In this document: positions 17,042 to 26,174 of the stretch, piece after piece | How the letters are laid out: each line of letters begins with the position of its first letter | How positions within the stretch are numbered: the first letter of the stretch is position 1 | DNA from: JAHQVI01 sp963749875 | GTDB lineage: Bacteria > Pseudomonadota > Alphaproteobacteria > Rhizobiales > Rhodomicrobiaceae | Assembly (NCBI GenBank): GCA_963749875.1 | Contig: CAVVOX010000002.1 | Coordinates: forward strand, 1,302,001-1,366,000 | Direction: 5' to 3' | Length of the DNA stretch: 64,000 bases | Translations under genes and position numbers: made by a program | The notes under the pieces: generated by a model | Seen by the model: only the letters and a program-made list of their open reading frames with translations | What the model was told of the DNA's origin: nothing | The model's database searches: none

Positions 17042-17980
17042 GTGGTGGCGGAAGGCGGACCCTTGCCGGATCTTGACTGGATTGCCGCCGATTGGGGCAC
17101 GTCCTCCTTGCGCGTCTGGGCGCTGGGCCCTGCGGGAAATGTGCTCGCCCGCGCCAGTTCCCCAGCCGGCATGGGCCGCCTGGCCTCTGAAGACTACGAA
17201 CGAACGCTGCTCGGTCTTGCGGGCGGCTGGCTTCCGGCGGCCGACCGCGGCGCGATGCCGGTCATTGTCTGCGGGATGGCCGGCGCCCGGCATGGCTGGC
17301 AAGAGGCGGCCTATTGCGCGGTTCCCTGCCCTCCGGTCGCAGGAGGTAGCCTGACGGCGGTCCGCACATCCGATCCCCGGCTGGATGTGAAGATCATCCC
17401 CGGTCTTTCCCAGTCCAGCCCGCCGGACGTGATGCGCGGCGAGGAAACGCAGCTTGCCGGGCTGGTCGCGAATGGCGTGAGGGATGGGATCGTCTGCATG
17501 CCGGGCACCCACAGCAAATGGACGCAGCTCGAAGACGGCGCAGTCGCAAGCTTTCGAACCTTCATGACCGGCGAGCTGTTCGCGCTTCTCGGCGAGCATT
17601 CCATTCTTCGGCATTCGGTCGAGGAAACGGCGGAAGACGACCGCGCGGCGTTTCTCGAAGCCGTCGGCCACATGATCGACGCACCCCAAAATCTGACCTG
17701 CGCGTTGTTTTCAATTCGCGCCCGCGGCCTTCTGTCCACGGATGGAGAGCCCAATGGCCGCGCGATGCTTTCGGGCTTTCTTATTGGGGCCGAGCTGGCG
17801 GCCTGCCGCCCCCTATGGGAGGGAAGGGAGCTACGCATCATCGGCGCGAGAGACCTTGCCGCCCGCTACGCGGAAGCGCTTGCGCATGTTGGCGCCGCGC
17901 CGGTGCTTGAGGATGCGGAGGCGCTCACGCTTGCGGGGCTCAAGCAGGCGCGGGCAAGCATGACGGAGGCCCGCGCATGA
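17042..17980 (+). CDS. dgoK: 2-dehydro-3-deoxygalactonokinase
   Basis: The 312-residue protein matches DgoK, which phosphorylates 2-keto-3-deoxygalactonate with ATP in the De Ley-Doudoroff pathway. Family features are ADWGTSSLRVWAL (residues 15-27), VIVCGMAGARHGWQEA near 75 and IVCMPGTHSKWTQLEDG near 150. Translation begins at a GTG at 17042; the gene overlaps the aldolase by four bases. It is the first intact gene after the deletion scar, so the original promoter may be the one before xylF at about 16000. Confidence 0.9.
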   Translation: MVAEGGPLPDLDWIAADWGTSSLRVWALGPAGNVLARASSPAGMGRLASEDYERTLLGLAGGWLPAADRGAMPVIVCGMAGARHGWQEAAYCAVPCPPVAGGSLTAVRTSDPRLDVKIIPGLSQSSPPDVMRGEETQLAGLVANGVRDGIVCMPGTHSKWTQLEDGAVASFRTFMTGELFALLGEHSILRHSVEETAEDDRAAFLEAVGHMIDAPQNLTCALFSIRARGLLSTDGEPNGRAMLSGFLIGAELAACRPLWEGRELRIIGARDLAARYAEALAHVGAAPVLEDAEALTLAGLKQARASMTEARA

Positions 17981-18582
17981 AACGAAAGATCGTGGCGATC
18001 TTGCGGGGCGTAAAGCCCGCCGAAGTTACGGAGATCGCGGCGGCGCTCATCGAGGCGGGCGTCTCGACTATCGAAGTGCCGCTGAATTCGCCGCAGCCCT
18101 TTGAGAGCATTGCGCTTCTGGCGAGGGCGTTTGGCGAGGAGGCACTGATCGGCGCCGGCACGGTCATCACGCCGGAAGAGGCCGATCAAGTGGCCGCAGC
18201 AGGGGGCAGGCTTGTCGTCTCGCCCAATTGCGATGCGGCGGTGATCGCCCGCACGCTGGAATTGGGCATGCGCTCCATGCCGGGCGTCTACACGGCCACG
18301 GAGTGCTTCACCGCCATCAAGGCGGGAGCCGGAGTCTTGAAGCTCTTTCCGGCCAATCTCGCCGGGCCTGAGGGGCTGAAGGCGCTGAAAGCGGTCTTGC
18401 CGCCCGAGGTGGAAATGTTCGCCGTCGGGGGCGCATCGGCGGACAACTTCGCGGAATGGGTCGCGGCGGGCGCGGGCGGTTTCGGGATCGGAACCGCGCT
18501 TTACAAACCCGGCGCGTCGCCCGAAGAGGTGTTCCAGCGCGCGAGCGAGATCGTCGCAGCCTATGATGAGGTGATGGAGTGA
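17977..18582 (+). CDS. dgoA: 2-dehydro-3-deoxy-6-phosphogalactonate aldolase
   Basis: The 201-residue protein is a class I KDPG/KDPGal aldolase that splits the DgoK product into pyruvate and glyceraldehyde 3-phosphate. Visible are KIVAILRGVKPAE (residues 3-15), TIEVPLNSPQP with the catalytic Glu, GAGTVITPEEA, and GVLKLFPANLAGPEG with the Schiff-base Lys near residue 120. Its length equals the family norm. The start overlaps dgoK (ATGA) and the stop overlaps the mutarotase start. Confidence 0.9.
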   Translation: MKRKIVAILRGVKPAEVTEIAAALIEAGVSTIEVPLNSPQPFESIALLARAFGEEALIGAGTVITPEEADQVAAAGGRLVVSPNCDAAVIARTLELGMRSMPGVYTATECFTAIKAGAGVLKLFPANLAGPEGLKALKAVLPPEVEMFAVGGASADNFAEWVAAGAGGFGIGTALYKPGASPEEVFQRASEIVAAYDEVME

Positions 18583-19616
18583 TCGGGGATCGGCAGCCCT
18601 CGCATTTCGGCGTCGCGCCCGACGGTGACGCAGTCCATCGTGTGACGCTCAAGAATGGCGGTGTAACGGCGAGCTTCATCACCTGGGGGGCGAGCCTTCA
18701 GGACCTGCGGATGTCCGGCGTTGCGCATTCGCTGGTGCTCGGCAGCCCGGTTTTCGAGGCCTATCTGACGGTGATGAAGCATTTCGGCGCCATTGCCGGG
18801 CGCGTGGCGAACCGGATCGCCGATGGCCGCGCCGAGCTTGATGGCAGGACGCTGGAACTCGATCGCAATGAAAACGGCCAGACCACCCTGCATGGGGGCA
18901 TGGCCGGAAGCAGCGTTTCGAACTGGTCGCTGGACGGTTTTGACGGCTCCTCCTGCCGCATGGCCTTGCGGATGCATGATGACGCTGGCGGCTTCCCCGG
19001 CAATCTGGATCTGACGGTTGTCTACCGGCTTGACGGCGACGGCGCGCTGGTCATGGAGATCGAAGGCGTCACGGATGCGCCAACCTTCTGCAATCCGGCC
19101 CATCACAGCTATTGGAATCTGAGCGGGGGCGGAGATTTTTCCGGCCACCGCCTGACTGTCCATGCCGAGCGATATCTCGATATCAACTCAAGGAAGATCC
19201 CCACGGGCGCGCCGTGCCCGGTTGAGGGAAGGCGTTTCGATTTTCGCGCTCCCAGGCCGGTGACCGGCGAAGACCAAGCGCCGCTCGATCACAATCTTTG
19301 TCTGCGCGACGCCCCCGGCGAGTTGCGCGAGGCGGCGGTGCTCGAAGCCGGGGAGCTGGAGCTGCGCCTGTTCACCACCGAGCCGGGCTTGCAGGTCTAT
19401 GACGGCAAGAATATCGACACCACGCCATTTAAGGGGCATGGCGGCGCGCCTTACGGGCCGTTCGCGGGGCTCGCACTCGAGCCGCAGCGCTGGCCCGACG
19501 CCCCGAACCACCCTGGCTATCCGTCGATCGTGCTGCGGCCCGGCGAGACCTACGGCCAAGTTTCGAAATTCCATATCACGCGGCGCAATGCGAATTCCGG
19601 AAAGGATGAAAAATGA
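18579..19616 (+). CDS. galM: Aldose 1-epimerase (galactose mutarotase family)
   Basis: The 345-residue protein resembles mutarotases that interconvert alpha and beta anomers before oxidation or lactone formation. Conserved parts are TTLHGGMAGSSVSNW, NPAHHSYWNLSGGGDFSG with the catalytic His near residue 172, and LALEPQRWPDAPNHPGYP with the general-base Glu near 308. It starts at a GTG that overlaps the aldolase stop and ends in an ATGA overlap with the next gene, so the four genes are translationally coupled. Confidence 0.9.
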   Translation: MIGDRQPSHFGVAPDGDAVHRVTLKNGGVTASFITWGASLQDLRMSGVAHSLVLGSPVFEAYLTVMKHFGAIAGRVANRIADGRAELDGRTLELDRNENGQTTLHGGMAGSSVSNWSLDGFDGSSCRMALRMHDDAGGFPGNLDLTVVYRLDGDGALVMEIEGVTDAPTFCNPAHHSYWNLSGGGDFSGHRLTVHAERYLDINSRKIPTGAPCPVEGRRFDFRAPRPVTGEDQAPLDHNLCLRDAPGELREAAVLEAGELELRLFTTEPGLQVYDGKNIDTTPFKGHGGAPYGPFAGLALEPQRWPDAPNHPGYPSIVLRPGETYGQVSKFHITRRNANSGKDEK

Positions 19617-20530
19617 CCAAAGCCTTGAGCGGCATTCTTCCCGTCGCCCCTACCCCTTTTCAATCCGAGGGACGCGTGGACGAAGAGGGCATGCGGCAAG
19701 TCATCGACTGCATGATCGACCAGGGCGTCGACGCCATATGCATTCTGGCGAATTATTCGGAGCAGTTCCTGCTCTCTGACGACGAGCGCGCCCTGTTGAT
19801 GCAGCTGTGCTTGCAGCATGCCGCCGGGCGGGTCCCGATCATCGTCACGATTAGCCATTTTTGCACCGATATCGTCGCGCGCCGGGCAAGAGATGCCGAA
19901 GCTGCGGGCGCATCCATGGTCATGATGATGCCGCCCTATCACGGCGTTGGATTGGTGCCGACGCCGCAAGGCATCTACGAGCATTTCCAGACAGTCAACG
20001 ACGCGATCTCCATTCCGATCATGGTCCAGGATGCGCCGCTGTCGGGCGTTCAGCTCCCGGTGGAGCTGCTGGTCCGCATGGCGCGGGAGCTGGCGAACGT
20101 CTCCTATTTCAAGATCGAGACGCCCTTCGCCGCCGACAAGCTCGCCGCTTTGATCGAATCGGGCGGGGCGCATATTGAGGGCCCCTTCGACGGGGAGGAA
20201 GCGGTGACGCTTCTGGCCGACCTCGACGCGGGCGCCACGGGAACGATGACCTCGGCCCTTTTTCCCGACAAGATCAAACCGATCGTGACCGAATATCTGG
20301 CCGGCAATCACGCCGCCGCGCTCGATCATTGGAAACACTGCCTGCCGCTCATCAATCATGAGAACCGCCAATGCGGATTGCGGGCGGCGAAGACAGTGAT
20401 GATGGAAGGCGGGGTCATCGCCAGCGACCATGTGCGCCACCCGCTCAAGCCCTTATCCGGGCGTGCGAGAACGCGCCTCCTGCAACTGGCGCGGGACCTG
20501 GACGTTCTGACGCTGAAATGGGGCAAGTGA
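19613..20530 (+). CDS. DHDPS-family lyase/dehydratase (probable 2-keto-3-deoxy-sugar-acid enzyme)
   Basis: The 305-residue protein is a dihydrodipicolinate synthase superfamily TIM barrel: GILPVAPTPFQSEGRVDEEG at the start, ICILANYSEQFLLSDDER for the substrate loop, and SYFKIETPF with the Schiff-base Lys near residue 165. In operons with kinase, aldolase and lactonase genes such proteins are usually 2-keto-3-deoxy-arabonate dehydratases or aldolases, so a pentonate role is likely. The overlap with galM shows that it belongs to the operon. Confidence 0.8.
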   Translation: MTKALSGILPVAPTPFQSEGRVDEEGMRQVIDCMIDQGVDAICILANYSEQFLLSDDERALLMQLCLQHAAGRVPIIVTISHFCTDIVARRARDAEAAGASMVMMMPPYHGVGLVPTPQGIYEHFQTVNDAISIPIMVQDAPLSGVQLPVELLVRMARELANVSYFKIETPFAADKLAALIESGGAHIEGPFDGEEAVTLLADLDAGATGTMTSALFPDKIKPIVTEYLAGNHAAALDHWKHCLPLINHENRQCGLRAAKTVMMEGGVIASDHVRHPLKPLSGRARTRLLQLARDLDVLTLKWGK

Positions 20531-20555
20531 CCGCTCCGAAAAAGGAAATGCCGAG

Positions 20556-21452
20556 ATGACCATGGCAGAGGCGATAACGCACAAGCTCGCGGCACCGCGA
20601 TGCGAACTCGGCGAAGGCCCGCATTATGATCGCGGCGCCGATACGGCCTGGTGGTTCGATATTCTCGGGCGCAAATTGCTGGAGCACCGCTTTGAGAACG
20701 GCGAAACGCAGGTGCATGACCTGCCCCGCATGGCAAGTATGATCGCGCCCACGGATGACCGTTCGCAACTTCTGGCCATGGAGGACGGGCTTTATCTGAG
20801 ACACATCGAAAATGGGGCGCTGTCGCTGTTGCATCCGATGGAAGCCGATAAGCCGGCAACGCGCTCGAATGACGGCAGGGTCCATCCCTCGGGCCGGTTG
20901 TGGATCGGGACCATGGGCAAGCAGGCGCAGCCCGAGGCCGGCGCCATTTACTGGTTCGATGGCCGCAAGCTGCGCTGCCTTTATCCGAACATCTCGATCC
21001 CGAACTCGATTTGCTTCTCGCCGGACGGGCAGACCGGATATTTCGCCGACACCGCGCAGAATAGGGTCTGGCGTGTCGCGCTGGACAGTGCCACGGGGCT
21101 TCCGCAAGGGCAGCCGGAGACGTTCCTCACCGAGAAAGATCTGCCGCTCGGCGGTTCGTTCGACGGCTCGGTCGTCGATGCAAATGGCGTGTTGTGGAAT
21201 GCGGCCTGGGGCGGTGGTTCGGTGACCGGCTTCGCGCCGGATGGCAGGGTTGTGCGAACGTTCGAGCTGCCGGCGGCGCAAACAAGTTGTCCGTGCTTTG
21301 TCGGGCCAGGCTTGCGCCAGATGCTCGTGACGACGGCCTGGGAGGGATATACGGAAGCGCAGCGCGCGGCAGATCCCGGCGCCGGATTCTCCTATGTGAT
21401 CGACGGCGCATTCAACGGCGTAGCGGACGCCGCCTTTCGCCTCCAAGCCTGA
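20556..21452 (+). CDS. SMP-30/gluconolactonase-family sugar lactonase
   Basis: The 298-residue beta-propeller enzyme hydrolyses sugar lactones to acids. The metal-binding residues are visible in CELGEGPHYD (Glu near residue 16), SNDGRVHPSGRLWIGTMG (Asn-Asp), ISIPNSICFSPDG and GSFDGSVVDANG (Asp). It closes the operon after a 25-base gap. With mutarotase, kinase and aldolase it supports oxidation of an aldose to lactone and acid, but neither an intact sugar dehydrogenase nor an intact acid dehydratase is present in this operon. Confidence 0.88.
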   Translation: MTMAEAITHKLAAPRCELGEGPHYDRGADTAWWFDILGRKLLEHRFENGETQVHDLPRMASMIAPTDDRSQLLAMEDGLYLRHIENGALSLLHPMEADKPATRSNDGRVHPSGRLWIGTMGKQAQPEAGAIYWFDGRKLRCLYPNISIPNSICFSPDGQTGYFADTAQNRVWRVALDSATGLPQGQPETFLTEKDLPLGGSFDGSVVDANGVLWNAAWGGGSVTGFAPDGRVVRTFELPAAQTSCPCFVGPGLRQMLVTTAWEGYTEAQRAADPGAGFSYVIDGAFNGVADAAFRLQA

Positions 21453-21545
21453 GGTTGAATGCAAGACGAATGGGGCATAGCACGCTGACGGAAAAACACC
21501 TGATCGCCTGCGAATGGCCAGCAGAAAGTGTTTGTCCCCTTTAAT

Positions 21546-21562
21546 AATAATACGATATTATT
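21546..21562. promoter_or_regulatory. Putative GntR operator near the permease remnant
   Basis: Arms AATAATA (21546-21552) and TATTATT (21556-21562) are perfect inverted copies around CGA. A similar AT-rich near-palindrome lies at 27330-27350, before the binding-protein gene of the ABC transporter. The GntR regulator is encoded between them, so both sites are candidate operators. The base composition is far below that of the surrounding DNA. Confidence 0.4.
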
Positions 21563-21569
21563 TTCCGTG

Positions 21570-21946
21570 AGCCCGCCCGGCTCATGGGCGTGAATATCCG
21601 CAGGACCACGGTGATGATCTACGCGCTTGGCGGATTTTACAGCGCGCTCGCAGGCGTCGTTTATGCGATCTATACATCGTCCGGCTATCCGCTCGCCGGC
21701 AGCACGCTGGAACTCTCGGCCATCGCGGCTGTCGTGCTCGGAGGCACGCTATTGACAGGCGGTGTCGGAATGGTAGCCGGAACACTATTCGGCGGAATGA
21801 TTCTCGGATTGATCTCCGCGCTCATCATCTTCGACGGGTCGCTCAACAGCGCATGGATCATGATCAGCAGCGGGGTCCTGCTTTTCATCTTCATCGTGCT
21901 TCATCGTTTCCTCGTCAGCTCATTCGATCTGGGCAGCACATCTTGA
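21570..21946 (+). pseudogene. C-terminal remnant of a sugar ABC transporter permease
   Basis: The frame encodes ARLMGVNIRRTTVMIYALGG followed by ALAGVVYAIYTSSGYPLA, SAIAAVVLGGTLLTGGVG and three further hydrophobic helices. This is the last third of an RbsC/XylH-type permease, which is normally about 320-400 residues. Homology already begins at the ARLMG codons before the first ATG, so the gene is cut at its 5' side near 21570. It could derive from the same xylose-type transporter whose receptor and ATPase ends are joined at 16326. No function is expected. Confidence 0.75.
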
Positions 21947-21962
21947 ACGCCTGCATTTCCTT

Positions 21963-22760
21963 ATGACCGACAAAAGCTCACCTTCAGAAGACCAAAACGC
22001 GCCGCAGCCCGAGCCCAAAGGCTCAGAACGTCTCTATTGGCTTGCCGATCCCGCCTGGGCCGGTGTCAACATCGTCCACAGGCTCGGGCGGGATATCGTG
22101 AGCGGCGAATTCGAACCGGACACACGCCTTCCAGACGAGGCGTCCATGCTCAAACGCTATTCGGTTTCCAGAACCGCGCTGCGAGAGGCTTACAGCAAGC
22201 TTGCCGCGAAGGGCATGATCGTCGCCCGTCCCAAAGTCGGCACGAGTGTGCGTCCGCAGGCGCTTTGGAACATGCTCGATCCCGAAGTGCTGGGCTGGCA
22301 CCTGCAAACGAAACCCGCCGGCGAAATCGCCAGGGACCTTTATGCCTTGCGCCGAATGGTGGAACCCGCGGCGGCCGGCCTCGCGGCGCAGATGCGTACC
22401 GAGGAAGACCTCCGTAAAATCGAGGTCGCCTATCAAGACATGAACGCGACCTCGATGAACGAAAGCGAGCTGATCGAGGCCGATCTCAGGTTTCATGTCG
22501 AGATCCTGCTCGCGACCCACAATCACTTCATCGGCGCGTTCAGCGCGCTCATTCACGCGGCCATGACGACGACTTTCACGTTGAGCTGGCGCGGCGCAGC
22601 CGTAGCGGTGATCAAGGAGGAGCGTCTTCTTCAGCACGGCAAAGTCCTCGAAGCGATCAGCCAGCGGAATGCCGAGCTCGCGAAAGAGCGCATGGAAGCT
22701 CTCCTTGACGATTCGATAAAAGACGTGGACGAAGCGATCGAGAGGGGGGTCCTGGAGTGA
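21963..22760 (+). CDS. GntR-family regulator (FadR subgroup, FCD domain)
   Basis: The 265-residue protein has an N-terminal winged helix over residues 35-105 (LPDEASMLKRYSVSRTALRE, then KGMIVARPKVGTSV) and an FCD ligand domain. The probable metal-binding residues are in EADLRFHVEILLATHNHF and in QHGKVLEAI. FCD regulators sense sugar acids or related carboxylates. It converges on the ABC transporter genes, and AT-rich palindromes flank the region, so the transporter is its likely target. The start at 21963 lies 16 bases after the permease remnant. Confidence 0.85.
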   Translation: MTDKSSPSEDQNAPQPEPKGSERLYWLADPAWAGVNIVHRLGRDIVSGEFEPDTRLPDEASMLKRYSVSRTALREAYSKLAAKGMIVARPKVGTSVRPQALWNMLDPEVLGWHLQTKPAGEIARDLYALRRMVEPAAAGLAAQMRTEEDLRKIEVAYQDMNATSMNESELIEADLRFHVEILLATHNHFIGAFSALIHAAMTTTFTLSWRGAAVAVIKEERLLQHGKVLEAISQRNAELAKERMEALLDDSIKDVDEAIERGVLE

Positions 22761-23035
22761 GATGTATCGCCGTATCTTCGCGCGAGCGCTCTCGAATGGC
22801 CGATTAGGCGGCTCGGGAAGGGGCGGTGATGACCGAGGATCGCTTCACTTGTGGCGGACAAGGGCCGAACATGAGGAGTTGGCCGTGGGCCAATTGCGGC
22901 CGTTGTCGCCAGGCGCAGCGTAGCGAAACGTCTCGTAACAGACTATCAGCCAAACCGCAGCTGAGGGCCCTTGCTCCTGGCAATCATCTAGCGCTGATTG
23001 CTTTCATCTCTTCTGATTGATGACGATCGTGGATT

Positions 23036-23797
23036 TCAAGCAGCATGTGCAGGGACGCCCGAGACTATGGTCTCCAGCACCTCCTGCTCGGTGCAACCCG
23101 CTATGACGCGCTCGCCGACATTCTCGCCGCGTTTCAGCACCATTACACGGTCGCCGACCTGGAAGATGTCGGTGAGGCGATGGGAGATGATGATCTGGGC
23201 GACACCATGCTTTTTCAACTCCAGCATGGTCTCCAGGAGCCGCTCGGTCGCCATAACCGAGAGGTTGGCGGTCGGCTCATCAAGGATGATGACCTTGGGA
23301 TCGAAAGAAATCGCGCGGGCGATCGCTACGGATTGCTGGCGGCCGCCGGAGAGATTTTCCACTTTCTGATAGACGGAATTCACATCGACCTTCAGCCGCT
23401 GCAACACTTCGCCTGCCTCGCTATACATCCTTTTGCGGTCGACGACGAACCAGCGGCGCGGCCAGCGGCCAAGAAAGATGTTTTGACCGACATCCATATT
23501 TCCGCATAGCGCGAAGTCCTGATAGATCATTTCGATGCCGCGCTGGCGGCTCTCATGCGGATTGCGAAAATCGGTCCTCTCACCATCGACGAGCACTTCG
23601 CCGCTGTCGCGGTGATAGGCCCCTGTGAGGATTTTCATCAAGGTGGATTTGCCCGCGGAATTATCGCCGACAAGGCCCAGTATTTCACCGGGATAGAGCC
23701 GCAGATCGACGTCGATCAGCGCGCGCACTGCGCCGAAGGTCTTATTGATCCGCTGCATTTCGATGATCGGGACTTCAGTGCTGGTGGTTTCAGGCAT
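23036..23797 (-). CDS. Sugar ABC transporter ATP-binding protein (single ABC domain)
   Basis: The 253-residue protein has one nucleotide-binding domain with Walker A GDNSAGKST (near residue 42), the Q-loop in MIYQDFALCGN, the signature LSGGRQQ, Walker B VIILDEPTAN and the H-loop IIISHRLTD. This is the single-domain FrcA type, unlike the double-domain RbsA/XylG type. The start at 23797 (MPETTSTEVPI) slightly overlaps the permease stop. It is the last gene of a receptor-permease-ATPase operon read leftward. Confidence 0.9.
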   Translation of the reverse strand: MPETTSTEVPIIEMQRINKTFGAVRALIDVDLRLYPGEILGLVGDNSAGKSTLMKILTGAYHRDSGEVLVDGERTDFRNPHESRQRGIEMIYQDFALCGNMDVGQNIFLGRWPRRWFVVDRKRMYSEAGEVLQRLKVDVNSVYQKVENLSGGRQQSVAIARAISFDPKVIILDEPTANLSVMATERLLETMLELKKHGVAQIIISHRLTDIFQVGDRVMVLKRGENVGERVIAGCTEQEVLETIVSGVPAHAA

Positions 23798-26072
23798 GTG
23801 CAACAGTCCTTTGCGGCGGTTTTCGGCGGAAAAACGCTTGGCGCAGCCGGCCAATGAGATTGGCCTGACGCACCCAGATATCGACAAGCACAGCCAGGAT
23901 CAGGATGATGCCGATGAAGACATTCACCCAATGCTGCGGCAGCATGATCGACTCGCCGCTTGCCGAGATGATGTTGAGCTGCAGGAGCGCGCGCACCAGT
24001 GTGATTACGGCTGCTCCGGCCAGCGAGCCTATGATCGTGCCGTAGCCGCCAAAGATCGAGCCGCCGCCTATGATCACCGAGGCGATGGCATCGAGCTCGC
24101 GGAGCTGGCCTGCTACAGGATTGAAGCTGCGATAGAAAGCGACGTTGATAATTCCGGCCATAGACGCGCATAGCGCCGAAAGCAGGAGTGCGATGACACG
24201 CACACGCGCGGTGTTGATACCGGCATAGTCAGCGGCGCGGCGATTGCCACCCGTAGCGTAGACCTGTTGTCCAAAGAAGGTCATGCCGAGCACAACGGCA
24301 AAGATGACAGAGATCAGCGCGAGCCAGATGGTTTGTATGCTGACGACATCCGTAATCGCGCGCAGAAATGCCCAGCCGGGCGGCGGCAGATTGAAATAGC
24401 TCAAAATGTCGCCGACCTTACGGCCAATCAGGTTGAAGCTTTCGGGCCAGCCGGTGAGTTGCTGGCCGGCAACGAACCAGGCGGCGAGGCCGCGGGCGAT
24501 ATAGTACATGCCTAGCGTCGCAATAAAGGCCGGCAAGCCGAAACCGACCGTGGCCAGCGCATTGATCGCGCCCGCAAGCATGCCCGCCGTCAAGCCCATC
24601 ATCATGGCGGCTATCGGATCGACGCCTATCACTTTCAGCGCATAAGCCGCCGTACTGCCTGCGAGCGCAAGCACGGCGCCGACCGAGAGATCGATATCGC
24701 CATTGGCGATAACGAAGGTGAGGCCAAGTGTCAGGATTGCCAGTTCAGTGTAGTTGAGGAGAATGGCGAAAGTGTTTGGCAGGTGATGCCAGTAGTCGGG
24801 GCGCAGATAGAGGCCGACCAGCCACAGTACGATGGCAAGCGAAACGGCAAGTGCATCGCGCCGGGCGAAGAACTTGCCAATAATCGTGCGCGCGGCGAAA
24901 GCGGTATCGCTTGCGACCGTGCCGCGCGTCTGCACGCCTTCAATAGCAACCCCGCCCGTCTCGATCACCGGCGGCGGACGGCCTCTCAGCCATGCCCAAA
25001 CCCGCGCCGGGATGCGGCGGCGGATGAGATAGGGCTCGATCAGCACCGCGAGTAGAAGCAGGAGCCCGAGAAATACCGGCACTGCGCCGACCGGTAACGA
25101 TGATAAGGCTCTTACCTGGATTTCCTCACCACCTATGACGATAGTTCGCGTGATCGGGATACCTTCGCGCAGTACCTTGTCGATCAGCACTGTCAGCACG
25201 GCGCCGAGACAGCTTCCGATCACCCGGCCACGCCCACCGAGAATCGACGCACCGCCGATGATCACTGCAGCGATTACGACGAGCTCGGTGCTGAACCCAG
25301 CCTGGGCAGTTGCGCCTTTATCCTGGGCAACCGTCATCAACCCGGCGATGGTGGCGGAGAGCGAGGAAAGAAGATAGCTGCGAATGCGCACCAGGTTTGT
25401 CGGAATACCGGCATAGATCGCGGCCTGCTCATTTCCACCGGTGGCGAAAGTCTCATAGCCCCAGCGGGTTTTGGCGAGCACATAGGCGCCAATGGCGATC
25501 AGTATGAGCGCAATCGGGATCTGATTGTTGAAGCCGAGCGCATTTGTCTCGCCGAGATGGAAGAACCAGGAATAATCGGCGGCCTTGGCGGAATAGAGGA
25601 TCGACTGGCCTCCGGTCAGGCCAAGGATGATGCCGCGGCCGATGAATAGCATGGTCAGCGTGGCGATGAACGCCGGCACACGCAGGAAGGTGACGAGTAC
25701 GCCGTTGATCAGGCCGATTACGGTGCCGAGTAGCAGACATATCAGAATCGCCGGGATTGGGCCGAGGTCGTAGAAGGCGGGCGAGAATGCCTGTGAGAAG
25801 ACAACTGAGACGAGGCCCGTCGTCGAGCCGACCGAGAGATCGAGATCCTTGTTGACAATGACGAAAGTCATGCCGACCGCCATCACGGCAATGCGGGAGG
25901 CGTCGCGCAAAAGGGCGTGGAATGCGTCGGCCGAGCCGAAAAAGCCGGGATTGACGTAAAAGCCGCCGAGATAGAGCAGCGCCAACAGGATAAGGAGTCC
26001 GACCTCCCAGCCGCCGAACAATTCAGCGGGCGGGCGGCGGATGTTCGTCATCGGGTCGGCAATAGCGGTCAT
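23790..26072 (-). CDS. Fused double permease of a sugar ABC transporter
   Basis: The 760-residue membrane protein consists of two RbsC-type permease units in tandem. Unit 1 (residues about 20-350) has MAVGMTFVIVNKDLDLSVGS and VIIGGASILGGRGRVIGSCLG. Unit 2 (about 400-745) has LTLGLTFVIANGDIDLSVGA and VIIGGGSIFGGYGTIIGSLAG. The linker carries Arg-rich PYLIRRRIPARVWAWLRG. In the usual arrangement a single permease forms a homodimer, or two separate genes form a heterodimer; here the two halves are one chain. The substrate is likely a monosaccharide or polyol. Confidence 0.88.
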   Translation of the reverse strand: MTAIADPMTNIRRPPAELFGGWEVGLLILLALLYLGGFYVNPGFFGSADAFHALLRDASRIAVMAVGMTFVIVNKDLDLSVGSTTGLVSVVFSQAFSPAFYDLGPIPAILICLLLGTVIGLINGVLVTFLRVPAFIATLTMLFIGRGIILGLTGGQSILYSAKAADYSWFFHLGETNALGFNNQIPIALILIAIGAYVLAKTRWGYETFATGGNEQAAIYAGIPTNLVRIRSYLLSSLSATIAGLMTVAQDKGATAQAGFSTELVVIAAVIIGGASILGGRGRVIGSCLGAVLTVLIDKVLREGIPITRTIVIGGEEIQVRALSSLPVGAVPVFLGLLLLLAVLIEPYLIRRRIPARVWAWLRGRPPPVIETGGVAIEGVQTRGTVASDTAFAARTIIGKFFARRDALAVSLAIVLWLVGLYLRPDYWHHLPNTFAILLNYTELAILTLGLTFVIANGDIDLSVGAVLALAGSTAAYALKVIGVDPIAAMMMGLTAGMLAGAINALATVGFGLPAFIATLGMYYIARGLAAWFVAGQQLTGWPESFNLIGRKVGDILSYFNLPPPGWAFLRAITDVVSIQTIWLALISVIFAVVLGMTFFGQQVYATGGNRRAADYAGINTARVRVIALLLSALCASMAGIINVAFYRSFNPVAGQLRELDAIASVIIGGGSIFGGYGTIIGSLAGAAVITLVRALLQLNIISASGESIMLPQHWVNVFIGIILILAVLVDIWVRQANLIGRLRQAFFRRKPPQRTVAHA

Positions 26073-26174
26073 GAAGCCGGTGATCGAAGTTTCCGAACAG
26101 ACGGCCTCCGCCTAACCCGGCGGGCACTTAGCACCGGGTTGGCAGAGGCCAGAGGCGTATATCAGCGGCGGATG

